NCBI RefSeq assembly: GCF_902713425.1
Contig: NC_081198.1
Span: forward strand, 21,559,188 to 21,623,187
DNA length: 64,000 nt
From: Acipenser ruthenus
Lineage: Eukaryota; Chordata; Actinopteri; Acipenseriformes; Acipenseridae
Reading direction: 5' to 3'
The position numbers and the translations under genes were made by a program. Numbering within the stretch: position 1 is the first letter of the stretch; every line of letters starts with the position of its first letter. This document shows, piece by piece, positions 19,518 through 30,252 of this stretch. The notes under the pieces were generated by a model. The model had not been told where the DNA came from and searched no databases. It was given only the letters and a program-made list of their open reading frames with translations.

Positions 19518-19653
19518 GGTGTGCACCGTTCCCGGAGGTACTGCAATACCGGGCCGATGCGTGGAGTGGACGGAGCAAGCCCCTGTTCCATCTCCCGATT
19601 CCAAAAATCAATTTAATATATGGTCCCCTGATAGGGGACGTATCAGATATTAA
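19518..19653 (-). ncRNA. RNU2: U2 snRNA 3' fragment (nt 54-189), cut by LINE copy 4
   Basis: Consensus U2 3' domain with 3' box at 19492-19507. LINE copy 4 begins at 19654. Confidence 0.95.
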
Positions 19654-20288
19654 TACTCTTTTATTGAGATTTTACATTTTTTACATTTACACCCATTCGT
19701 TTTTTCATTCATTTTACATTTCTTTTAAAGATGACATTCATGCATACAGACATACATTTTGTTTTAAAAGCATTTAAAATACATTTAAAAACACCAAGAC
19801 AATTGTGCTTTGTACATGGTTAAAACAGACACAGATTAAAATCAACATGAAAAAAACCTGTGCTGTTTTAAAAGTGAATGGAAAAAAAGAACCATCTATA
19901 AAAAACCAGTGCTTGTGAGGGCCGGGGAGTGCTCTCTAAAAAAGTGAACATAAACCTAGATCTAAAACAGGGACAGGGGAAAAGGGACAGTGTATAAACA
20001 GTGAGTTAAAATTCTAAAATTTTAAAACACTTAAAATGTAACTTTTAATAGTTTACATTAAAAATCTTAAAGATACATAAAACAAAACAAAACAAAATCA
20101 AATAAAACATTCAAATTAAATCAAAGGTCCATAAAACTGAAACAAAAAGACTACATAAAACCAGGGCACCGTTGAAAAACGGTCATGCCAGCTAAAAAGG
20201 GCGGAATGCTGGCATGACAAAATAAATAAAAGGCTTAGCGGTGCCCCGTAGTCCCGCTCCTAGGAGCTAGCGGTTCCAGTTTTTTCCT

Positions 20289-23200
20289 TTATTCCATCTT
20301 CACGTCCTGAAGTCCGGCGATCCTCCACTCCGCGCAGGCCTTGTCCTTCCCGAGGGTCCGGATGTCCAGAATTACAAAGTCCTTGATAAGAGTTTGTGCC
20401 CTTCTGGTCGTGGTGATAGTGTCTAGCTCCTGCTTGTGATAGACACAGACGTTACGGCCTTCCCACAGGATCTGCTTGACAACATTGATGATACGCCAAA
20501 CGCACTTAGCTGTGCTGGTATCGATTCCTCCCGCAGGCCCATAGAGCACAGTCTCAGCGGTCATCTTGGCCGTGTCAGCAAACCTGTTTAGGAAGACAGA
20601 GACAGAGAGCCAGACACTGCCAGCCACATCACACTCCCAGAAGATATGGGCTGGTGTTTCTCTCTTGCGGCACTTTGCATAGGGGCATGTTTCTACTTGG
20701 GCTAGTCCCCTCCTGAACATGAACGCTCGAGTGGGGAGTGCACTGTGGACGGTGTTCCATGCTATATCCTTCTGGACATTACTGAGGCAGCTGTGAGACA
20801 CATTCTCCCAGATTTTTTGGCTTTGGGTGAGGGAGAAAGTAGCTACTTTTTCAATTTCCTGGGAACCGGCAAGATATTTAGTTACAGCCTTGTATTCCCA
20901 GGAGGCCAATTTTGCTTTATCTAAGCCCAATTTATATATAGTGTCCCTTAAGGTTCTATAATACAATGGGGGGTCCCAGGAGTACGGCACGGTGTTATCA
21001 ATAGTGCAGAGGCCCAAGGCCCTGAGACAGGTGGCAAAATAGAAACGATTCATGTAACATACCTTCCTGTCCAGGGCCTGGATGTTCTTGATAGTTTGCG
21101 TGAGCCCCTGCACTCGGGTGAGCTGCACAACGTCCGGGACCCTCTTACCTCCCTTCTTGTCGGCTTTACTCAAGGTGGCTCGCTTTACCCTCTCCATCTT
21201 GCTGCCCCAGATAAAGCGGTGGATAATGCGGTCCACCACTTTTTTGGTGGTCCTGTCTGGGGGAAAGATTTTTCCTACATAAGAGAGGATGGGGAACAGT
21301 ATAGACTTGGTTATTAATACTCTACCCGTCATTGTTAAGGATCTTGTGCTCCATCCGCCAATCTTTTTACGGACCTGGTTAATGGCCGCCGTCCAGCTCT
21401 GGGCCCCCGAGCTATTGTTCTCGAAAATGAGGCCCAGAATCTTGATTTTGTCCTTTTTGACAGGGTACATGTCCGACAGTTCCCTATCTACCTGCCAATT
21501 TTTAGACACGTAGACTTCGCTCTTGGACTTATTAATCACTGCCCCGGTCGCCGTGCAGTACTTCTCAAGGATATTACTAATCCGAGGTACCGACGATGTG
21601 TTGGTGCAAATGAGTGACACATCGTCCATATATGCTGTTGTTTTGACCTGGACCCCGTTGGATCCAGGCAGCTGGAAACCATTTATATTGGTATCCCTAC
21701 GAATTGCCTGCAGGAGGGGTTCGATGCACACGACATATAGCAGTGGGGATAGTGGGCAACCCTGTCTGACCCCTGACTGGATAGATATTTTACCAGTCAG
21801 GTGCCTGTTCACCAAGACTCGGGTACTAATGTTTGTATAGATGGTTTTAACCCACCCCCTAAGTCCAGGAGCGAATTTCATCTGGTCCATCACTTTGTAC
21901 ATATATTCATGGCTTACCCTATCGAACGCCTTCTCCTGGTCAAGGTTGAACAGGCAGAGGGGATGGTTCCGTTCTCTAGAATAAGCCAGAATGTCCCTTG
22001 TTAACATTAAAATATCCGTGATGGACCTCCCTGGGACGCCACAAGCCTGGTCGGGGCCAATGACCAAAGGGAGGTGTACTTGTAGCCGGAGCATCAGAGC
22101 TTTGGCTAGTATCTTGTAATCCACGCAAAGGAGGCTGATTGGGCGCCAATTCCGTAGATCTTTAACTTCCCCTTTCTTATGAAGGAGAGTAATTACACTC
22201 TCCCGCATAGAAGGGCCCAACCGCTTCTCCCTGTAGACCGCTCTGTAGACCTCCGCTAAATGGACTTTTAGCGTGTCCCAAAAAAGATGGTAATACTCAC
22301 CCGGGATGCCATCTGGACCTTGCGTCTTACCGGTGTTCATGGTCTTAACCACCTGGGTGAGCTCCTCCAGCGTGAGTTCTGGGTCCTTCTCCTCCTCCTC
22401 CTCGTCCCGCACTGAGTCAGGCTCCAACTGGCTCAGGAACCACTCTATCAGGGTGTCATCTGTAGCTTTGATGTTATACAGGTCCCTATAGAAGTTCTCT
22501 ACCACTTTTTTCACTCCCTCACTATCCTCTACTATCCTCCCCCTGCTGTCGAGCATGGAGGACATCAAGTGCCGCTTCTCCCTCGTTTTCTGGAAGAAGA
22601 AGCGAGTACACTTTTCGTCTTCCTCCATTTTTTGCACTTTTGCATTGTGCATGACCTTTCGTTGTTCCTCCCTACAAAGCACTGAAAGATCTAGCTTGGT
22701 CTGGGCTATCTCGTCGCTTACAGGGAACCCCCGAAGCTGAAGCAGGCTCAGACGCTGGAGGGCAGCATTCAGGTGTTTATATTTGGCCCTCCTTTCTTTT
22801 GCTTTCCTCTTGCCTGCTGCTATGAAATAACCCTTAGTTCTGATTTTGACCATCTCCCACCACTCTATAGGGGAGTTGAATAGGTCACGCAAAGTGGTCC
22901 ACTCAACAAGCCTGCTCTTATAGGCTGCAGCTATGGAGGGGTCATCGAGTAAGGAGGTGTTTAATTTCCAGACCCCTGACCCCATCTGGGAGGTCTGAGG
23001 GACCTGCAATGTTACCTGCAGGAGCCTATGGTCAGAGAAGAAGACGGCCTGGGTGTCTACTGCCGTCTTCGTAAGGGAGCTGGTATGCAGGACGAGATCT
23101 ATACGGGAGAAGGAGGTCCCAGATGAGCTCACCCAGGTAAAGGGAGGCACCAGGTCCTTACCTGCATCACACAGGGAGAAATCAGATATTACGGAGGACA

Positions 23201-23732
23201 AAACTCTACTAGAGCGGTCGTTGCGTGGCCTGCTCCGGTCTACGTCCCTCAGAGCACAATTGAAGTCACCTGACACGATGACGGGTACGTTCCCCAGCAG
23301 GAGTGGACGCAGCTGTGGAAAAATTTTAACTCTTTCGTTTTGGTTAGTGGGTGCGTAGACATTGACCAGTCTGAGGGGAGTGTTGTTGTATGTCACATCC
23401 ACGCTCAGAATTCTACCAGGTTCTACCTCCCTGCTGCTGCGGGAGGTAATAAATGGGTTTTTAAACAGGATACCTACTCCGTCGGCTCTGGCTATGTTGG
23501 AGCCCGACCAGAAGGAGTCCCCCAGGGTCCAACTCTCCTTCAGGTCCCTATAATCAGGGCTTGACGAAATACCACACTCCTGCAGAAAGATGAGATCTGC
23601 TTTCAAGTTAGCTAGATAGTTTAGTACATCAAATCTTTTTTGTGTCTCCCTGATGCTCCTGACATTAACAGACACACATATCAGGGCCATCAGGGTAGCT
23701 AACAAGAAAAGGAGTCGCTGCGTCCACCCCAT
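20289..23732 (-). CDS. LINE copy 4 ORF2: endonuclease-reverse transcriptase, open
   Basis: 1147 codons, all catalytic motifs kept (GDFN, SDH, YMDD, C-terminal CCHC). Private changes include GKTQGPDG in place of GKTPGPDG ahead of the reverse transcriptase core and VKIFPQL near residue 135. It shares GGIDTSTAK with copy 8. It is open, but its ORF1 partner is broken. Confidence 0.92.
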   Translation of the reverse strand: MGWTQRLLFLLATLMALICVSVNVRSIRETQKRFDVLNYLANLKADLIFLQECGISSSPDYRDLKESWTLGDSFWSGSNIARADGVGILFKNPFITSRSSREVEPGRILSVDVTYNNTPLRLVNVYAPTNQNERVKIFPQLRPLLLGNVPVIVSGDFNCALRDVDRSRPRNDRSSRVLSSVISDFSLCDAGKDLVPPFTWVSSSGTSFSRIDLVLHTSSLTKTAVDTQAVFFSDHRLLQVTLQVPQTSQMGSGVWKLNTSLLDDPSIAAAYKSRLVEWTTLRDLFNSPIEWWEMVKIRTKGYFIAAGKRKAKERRAKYKHLNAALQRLSLLQLRGFPVSDEIAQTKLDLSVLCREEQRKVMHNAKVQKMEEDEKCTRFFFQKTREKRHLMSSMLDSRGRIVEDSEGVKKVVENFYRDLYNIKATDDTLIEWFLSQLEPDSVRDEEEEEKDPELTLEELTQVVKTMNTGKTQGPDGIPGEYYHLFWDTLKVHLAEVYRAVYREKRLGPSMRESVITLLHKKGEVKDLRNWRPISLLCVDYKILAKALMLRLQVHLPLVIGPDQACGVPGRSITDILMLTRDILAYSRERNHPLCLFNLDQEKAFDRVSHEYMYKVMDQMKFAPGLRGWVKTIYTNISTRVLVNRHLTGKISIQSGVRQGCPLSPLLYVVCIEPLLQAIRRDTNINGFQLPGSNGVQVKTTAYMDDVSLICTNTSSVPRISNILEKYCTATGAVINKSKSEVYVSKNWQVDRELSDMYPVKKDKIKILGLIFENNSSGAQSWTAAINQVRKKIGGWSTRSLTMTGRVLITKSILFPILSYVGKIFPPDRTTKKVVDRIIHRFIWGSKMERVKRATLSKADKKGGKRVPDVVQLTRVQGLTQTIKNIQALDRKVCYMNRFYFATCLRALGLCTIDNTVPYSWDPPLYYRTLRDTIYKLGLDKAKLASWEYKAVTKYLAGSQEIEKVATFSLTQSQKIWENVSHSCLSNVQKDIAWNTVHSALPTRAFMFRRGLAQVETCPYAKCRKRETPAHIFWECDVAGSVWLSVSVFLNRFADTAKMTAETVLYGPAGGIDTSTAKCVWRIINVVKQILWEGRNVCVYHKQELDTITTTRRAQTLIKDFVILDIRTLGKDKACAEWRIAGLQDVKME

Positions 23733-23737
23733 AGCGA

Positions 23738-26700
23738 CTATGATTGGGAGGTCGGGACACTCTTCCTACTCTTAGCTCTACGCTTGCTTCGAGGGGGCTT
23801 GGGCTTATTTGCAACTCCCATCACCCCTGAGAAGGTACTCACTGCTGCCTCGTCCAAGAAGGCACCGTCATTGTATGCACAGTACGTGGAATTGTTTGGG
23901 CTATTCAACTCCCCACAAGGTAAGTCTGGTGGAACTTGCTCAGGGCCCCTCGGAACGTGTGGGTCAGCTTTGTCCTGGGGGGGGTTATGACAGACAGCAT
24001 TCTTTGGCTGTTACCGTCTGTTGAATTGGAGCTGTTAGCAGACTTCTGGCTTACCGCGTCCAGGGGTATTCCCATGTCCTCCAGTGCTGTATCTAGGAGG
24101 ACCTCTAGGGGGCCCCTGGTTTTGCCCATACAAGGGAGGGGGTCAAGGATGCTTTGAAGGGAGGCCCTTCGCTTGAAGAGGGTCATTGCTACCGAGGTAC
24201 TGCTGGTCAGGGAAGGTGTTGACCCCGACCTCTCCCTCGGTGCATTAGTGAACACCTCTTCTGCGAGGTGTGCTAGGGTTTGTGCCAATGACTGGGAAGG
24301 CTGGCTGGGGATGCCCTGGCTGGCTGCTACCTGCCCACTAGGCGGCAGTGTAGCCGTCCCACTCGCCTCCGTCTCTGCCTGCGAGGGCAAGACTGGGGAC
24401 TTTGTGTGGACATTAGCTGGTTTTGGATCTATGGGGGCCACCTGCAACTTGCTGTCTTTGATCTTGATCTTCTTTCTTTTCCCCCCCTCGTCTCTACCCT
24501 TTCTTTTCCCCACCCTCTGCTGGTTCTTCACTCCCTTCCCCTCCTTCTCACTCTCACTTTCACTGTCGCTTTCGCTTTCCTCCCCCACGGACTCAATCCT
24601 TATGGCATCATAACGAGAGCCGAGGGGGAGTGCTGGCGCTTGTCACGGCTGACCCCGAACCAGTTATTATGTGTAGTAAGAAATTGGATTCCTTTGCATG
24701 GAGAATTTCAGTGGCTAGAGTTCACGGCTCCTCGATTGATTCAGATTCAGTTGTATTAAGTCTGCCCACTAATAATGTAGAGCAAAATAGGTATTGTGGT
24801 GTTTGCAGAGCCGACCCGAGCTGAACCCAAGACAGAAGTGGAGTCCTGCTGGGAACGAGCTGAAACATTGGACATGGACTAGACGATTTAAAAATGAAAT
24901 GTATTAATGAGATGATATGTGCTGTAACCATTTGTAATGTTTGAATAATCTTTAGTCTGTAACAAATACTGTAAAGTACTCTCTCTGTAAGACCGTATAA
25001 CAGAATCTGGTACAACTTGATACACTGGCCGGCCTTGAGCAGTCTCTTATTAAAATTGGCACGATTCCCAGAATTTAGTGCTGAAATCTCTGTTAAGACT
25101 TTTCAGCTTGACTACAGAATAATGCTGTACTAATAGATGTATGTTAATATGCTTGTTTTAAATGGTATAGATTGCTGTGGTAACATATAATCATAGGTAG
25201 TGATAATTATTGTTAGTATGAAATACTATGAACAATTTTTATGTATAAGATCATATGATTCACTTTGCTTAATATGATAGCATACCTGAAGCTGTTTTCT
25301 ATCAAGATGAGCATAGTTAAAAACGGAGTCCTAATTCAATGAAAAGAATTACTGTGTGCTTACATTCAAGAATTATAACTTCTGAATATAAAGGGAAAAG
25401 GAGTTAGGAGTATTCTTAAGGGAAAGAAAAAAACAGAAAAGGATTAAAAGACCTCGCTTTGAGTAGGTTTCTGTTTGTAATTCAGTTTTAAAATAAGTAG
25501 GTGAGTAAGAACAACCTAGAGTAAAAGCAGACTATAACTTAAGACAAATAAGCATTGTCAGAAGATACACCACAAATAGAGAGCAGAAAAATTGAATAAA
25601 ATCCTATTGTAATATTGCGGATATACTGCTGCTAGCAGAAAGTAATAAGGTTAGCAGCCATACGCTATAAGAAGTAATGTACTAGTTTGACTCTGAAGTT
25701 AAAAGACGCAGCATAGAAAGATGTTGTGTTTAAAATACAAAATAAAAGGATTGAATAAATAATGAAGAATAAAAGCAGGAGATTTTAGGAGAGTAAACTC
25801 TATGTGACCTGTCTTCTTGAGCTCTCTATCAGCCTGCCCTTGGAGAAATTAATATTAGCTGCTGGAAGGCCTCTTTGGTGGGAAGAAGCCGGAATTTTTT
25901 TATCAGAAGGCTTATAGTATCAGGCCGGACTGCAAAAATAGGGAGTTAGAACGGATGGTCTTAGCACCTAAGATAGTTAGTTGCCGGGCGGAACAAGCAC
26001 GTAAGATACAGGTGTAAGGAAAGTTCTAGGGAACATTAATCACTATTAAACTTGGCAAGAAAAGAGGTGTCTTCAGCAAGCTGGTTTTAGCCAGTATGTG
26101 TATAGCTGAAACATACAGGGTCATCTGAGTGTCAATTAAGTTCAAGCTACCAGGGGCCCATAGGAGAAAACATTACAGCTTTACAGCTCAGTAAAATAGT
26201 TAGGTTTTCCATAAGGAGAAAACTCTACATTAAAAAGATATAAGATGGAAGTTCCCTATAATACCTGCTAAACACACACCTGTAAGGAAAGAAGGAAATT
26301 AATTTGAGAGTGAGATGACATGAGGGAATATATTTTTGAAAGCCAAGTTCATGTAATCAATTATAATCATTATAACTATAACTGCTATATTATGATATAA
26401 CTATTGGTGTTACATATATTCAAACACCACTCTTTTTATAATGCACCCATATTAAGTAGTGAATCAAGTTTGCAGGGATTTTGTGAACTCTGCTTCACCT
26501 AACTTTTCAGATGAAGGAGGGGGGCCAAGAATGAGTGGATGAGAACATGGGCTAGTGTTGATTTGTTGGCATATGACTTTAATTGAGTCTGAGGAGTTGG
26601 TTGAATTCTTTAGAGATTACTGTTTGCCAAGAGATAAGGAGTGTCCATATAGATTGATGACTGGATCTAATTGGGGCTTCCCATTGCTTTCAATGGGACG

Positions 26701-28419
26701 AAAATTGTATAAAAACCCTGGGCCGATCACACTGAGACCACCACACTCAAGCTTGGCAGAGCCACGTGGTCCATCCTTTGCAGATCTCTACAGAACAGTC
26801 CTTCTCTTTTGTTCACGCTACTCTTCCTTATAATAGGAGGTAAGCATATTAATGGTATTATTGTATCTCGCGTTTATTGGTTATATTGCTATGAGGTTTT
26901 GAAACAATGTTTTAGTATTAAGAGTGTTATATTGAATGTGCTAAAACATAGCAGTGGGTGCTTGTAGGCTTTGTGCTTAACCAGCCTGAGGGCTGCACTG
27001 AATACATATAATTGTATTATGTTATTGAAGTACTAAATGCTGAAGCTTGTAATCAACTTAGCATTGCTAATTATTGTTACATGTTTTCGGGTCTTGGTAG
27101 TATGCGCAAACTACTAAACCAATATTAAAGGCATTTTAATAAAACGAAGGAGCGCTGATGTTGCTCTGATTCGTAAAACTTTGAATAAATGAGTCTGAGT
27201 GATTTTCTTGATTAAATAAAAAGGTTTTAAGGACACACCGCTCGTCCAGTGCTCGAACATAAACCACTAGGAGTTTTAAACATCTCTGTCCTCCTTAACG
27301 TCTCCCCTGAGTTAAGAGTGTGTGCAGAGCGAATAATATAATAAAAGAGAACGTGAAAAGTGAAAACGTGACACGCTGAGAGGGCCCTACTCAGGGGGGG
27401 GCGCTGCTGGGTCCGGGCTCCCTCCCTGCCTCGTGTTCTGTATCAGAGGAGCTACTGGAGGAGCTAGTGGAGTAGCTGTTGTACTCTCTCTCTGGGCTGG
27501 GGGAAGGGGTCCTCGTAAAACGGGACATGTCTCGGGGGCGGGGGGGTGAGGGGGGTGCTGGTGATGATGGTGGTGCTGGAGTCTGGGTTTTGGATACTGT
27601 TGGTGGTGATGTGGACTGATCTTTGTTACTTGCTCCCTCTTCCTGCTCAGGCCTAGGCTTGTTCGTATTTGCCTTGCTGGCTCTGGCCATGTTGGCATAG
27701 GAAGAGGGGCAGTCCTTAAACAGGTGCCCCTTCTTTCCACACAAATTGCACTGCCTCTCTTCTCTGCAGTGGCTGGTCTCGTGGGGGGCGCCGCAGTTCC
27801 TGCACTTGACTACAGTACATGCGGCCGCCAGGTGTCCTAATTCCCCACATTTCCTGCAGAGTTTTGGCATCCCATTATAGAATACCAGCCCTCTGTTGGG
27901 CCCTAACACTATGGAGTTTGGAATGTGGCGGACGCCTCCAATGCCCGATGGATCAACATTGAGGCGTACCAGCCACTTTCTGGCTCCTGTCCAAACCCCA
28001 TCTTCGTCTGTAATTTTCCTCCCTTCTGATGACACCCTCCCATAGCGGTTAAGCCATGTTGTAATATCATAGTCGCTAACAGCCTCATTGAAAAATTGGA
28101 CAGTAACAACTTTCATTTCTCTGTCTGTCAGTGCATCCACACAAAATTCTTTGTATGGAGCGAGATATTTATTCTCCCCCCAAAAGGACCACATTTCTTG
28201 TAACTTTTGGGGGTTCCTAAAACTGACCTCAAACACTTCCTTAAGCCCTGGCAATTTCACCAAACAATTCAAGTCAGAAGGGGAAAAACCCATACCCCTC
28301 TGAAGAATGGTCCGGCTGAACTCCAGTCTCGTCAGTCCTGGTTCCGTTTCATCTTGCTTGTTTCTTGTGAAGCGCACCGCATTGTGCCTCCTGGTCTCCT
28401 GGGTTGGCCGGAACGCCAT
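23738..28419 (-). pseudogene. LINE copy 4 ORF1, broken and split by an LTR
   Basis: Starts at 28419 (MAFRPTQETRR). It keeps the three CCHC knuckles, loses frame by a missing C near 27402 after 342 codons, and is then interrupted by the solo LTR. The remaining 3' part (24588 to about 23905) has an 8-G run and ends in the alternative tail LTHTFRGALSKFHQTYLVGS. Confidence 0.9.
24641..27373 (+). mobile_element. Solo LTR of an LTR retrotransposon or endogenous retrovirus
   Basis: Fossil LTR inserted in LINE copy 4. It starts TGTCACG and ends CGTGACA (TG...CA ends) and is flanked by a 4-bp duplication CGCT at 24637-24640 and 27374-27377. On the plus strand it has a TATA box (tataaaaa near 26708) and poly(A) signals (aataaa near 27138 and further on). 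No internal region and no second LTR are present, so it is a solo LTR. Family unclear: Gypsy-like or retroviral. It is younger than LINE copy 4 and seen in no other copy. A small open frame at 26555-26833 spans the TATA region and is not a credible gene. Confidence 0.8.
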
Positions 28420-29156
28420 CCTTCAGCTGGCTCCTCCGATTGGGGTGGGAGAAGCCTCTGGACGTCCGGGTTGTCTCTCTCTACGGAAAAGAGACAACGT
28501 AAGCAGCAAATCTGAGCAGTTGAAGGAACTATTACTTTAGTCCCTGAGGAGATGGTCGCCTCGCAAGAGGGACCCCCTCCCCAGGTGAACGGTGTCCTTC
28601 CCTGGCGGAGTAGGGGGCGCTGCTTGGCACCGAGACCACGTAGGAAGAATCGTGGCTGTGACGCCTCTTCGGGGTCCGGGGCCGCCCTCTGCTCCTCCCA
28701 GATGGCGCCCTCTGCTGGGCGCCTGCTGCTCTCTCGGTCTGGATCTCGATTACAATCAAGGGCTGGGGATGAGGTCGTCTAGGTCATCAAAGGGTCCTCA
28801 AAGGTCGTCTGGATGGTAGGTCCTCCTTCTCTCTAACTCCAGGAAGGTCTGGAAAAGCCGGAACCGCCTGAAAAAGAAAAAAACGGGAACCGCCTGAAAA
28901 AGAAAAAACTGCTCTCAACAGTCAACAAAATCTTGAAAGACCCTCGGCCTGGATTGGGCAAGCCAAAACCAGACTGAGCATTAGTCTTCCAAAAAGTTGC
29001 CGAGCTGAAGAAAGCCAGTCAAAAATAAAACAAATTCTGTTCCTCCTCACCCGAACAAACCTCTCACAGACCCTCGGAGGGAGCGGGCAATGCCACTACC
29101 CTCTAAGCCTTAGTCTTAGAAAGATTTATTCGAACTGAAGAGAAGCCAGAGTATAT

Positions 29157-29469
29157 GGCTGGCTAAGAAGGACCTGGCATAGGGACATGTTCCACCACAC
29201 TTGTCTGGTTAGCTGCATGCTCCCAGGAAACAAACTGCTGCTGTCTACATCATCACCACATGTGAATAAAAGAAAGAAAGACAGCAAGAAAGAAAGAGAG
29301 AAAGAAAGAGAGAAAGAGAGAAAGAGAGAAAGAAAGAAAGAGAGAAAGAAAAAAAAAGAAGTAAAACGGCGGGAAAACTTGCATCAACACTGGCACTCTC
29401 CCTCCAGCAGGGGTAGACAAAATGCTCACAGGAGAGATCCAGATCTGACTTTGACCAACGTTAGAGAAA
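29157..29469. other. Shortened U2 spacer between LINE copies 4 and 5
   Basis: The spacer begins at the shared LINE 5' junction (ggctggctaagaaggacc). It lacks the U2 start, PSE and distal element and keeps the microsatellite (29267-29357) and a 3' box (29444-29459). Confidence 0.9.
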
Positions 29470-29605
29470 GGTGTGCACCGTTCCCGGAGGTACTGCAATA
29501 CCGGGCCGATGCGTGGAGTGGACGGAGCAAGCCCCTGTTCCATCTCCCGATTCCAAAAATCAATTTAATATATGGTCCCCTGATAGGGGACGTATCAGAT
29601 ATTAA
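29470..29605 (-). ncRNA. RNU2: U2 snRNA 3' fragment (nt 54-189), cut by LINE copy 5
   Basis: Consensus U2 3' domain, directly continuous with LINE copy 5 at 29606. Confidence 0.95.
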
Positions 29606-30252
29606 TACTCTTTTATTGAGATTTTACATTTTTTTACATTTACACCCATTCGTTTTTTCATTCATTTTACATTTCTTTTAAAGATGACATTCATGCATAC
29701 AGACATACATTTTGTTTTAAAAGCATTTAAAATACATTTAAAAACACCAAGACAATTGTGCTTTGTACATGGTTAAAACAGACACAGATTAAAATCAACA
29801 TGAAAAAAACCTGTGCTGTTTTAAAAGTGACTGGAAAAAAAGAACCATCTATAAAAAACCAGTGCTTGTGAGGGCCGGGGAGTGCTCTCTAAAAGGTTCA
29901 AAAGTGAACATAAAACTAGATCTAAAACAGGGACAGGGGAAAAGGGACAGTGTATAAAACAGTGAGTTAAAATTCTAAAATTTTAAAACACTTAAAATGT
30001 AACTTTTAATAGTTTACATTAAAAATCTTAAAGATACATAAAACAAAACAAAACAAAATCAAATAAAACATTCAACGTAAATCAAATAAAAGTCCATAAA
30101 ACTGAAACAAAAGACTACATAAAACCAGGGCACCGTTGAAAAACGGTCATGCCAGCGAAAAAGGGCGGAATGCTGGCATGACAAAATAAATAAAAGGCTT
30201 AGCGGTGCCCCGTAGTCCCGCTCCTAGGAGCTAGCGGTTCCAGTTTTTTCCT

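Larger units (their letters stand above)
19654..29156 (-). mobile_element. Keno-like LINE, copy 4, full length, split by an LTR
   Basis: Full-length LINE ending at the shared spacer junction (29156/29157). It is interrupted inside ORF1 by a 2733-bp solo LTR (24641-27373); the LINE resumes at 27374 with the 4-bp duplication CGCT. The 3' UTR carries the short variant shared with copy 3 (gtgaacataaacctag, tataaacag). Confidence 0.93.

Noticed and set aside
26555-26833. 92-codon plus-strand frame in the LTR
   Set aside because: It overlaps the TATA box and start region of the LTR and has no recognisable domain.
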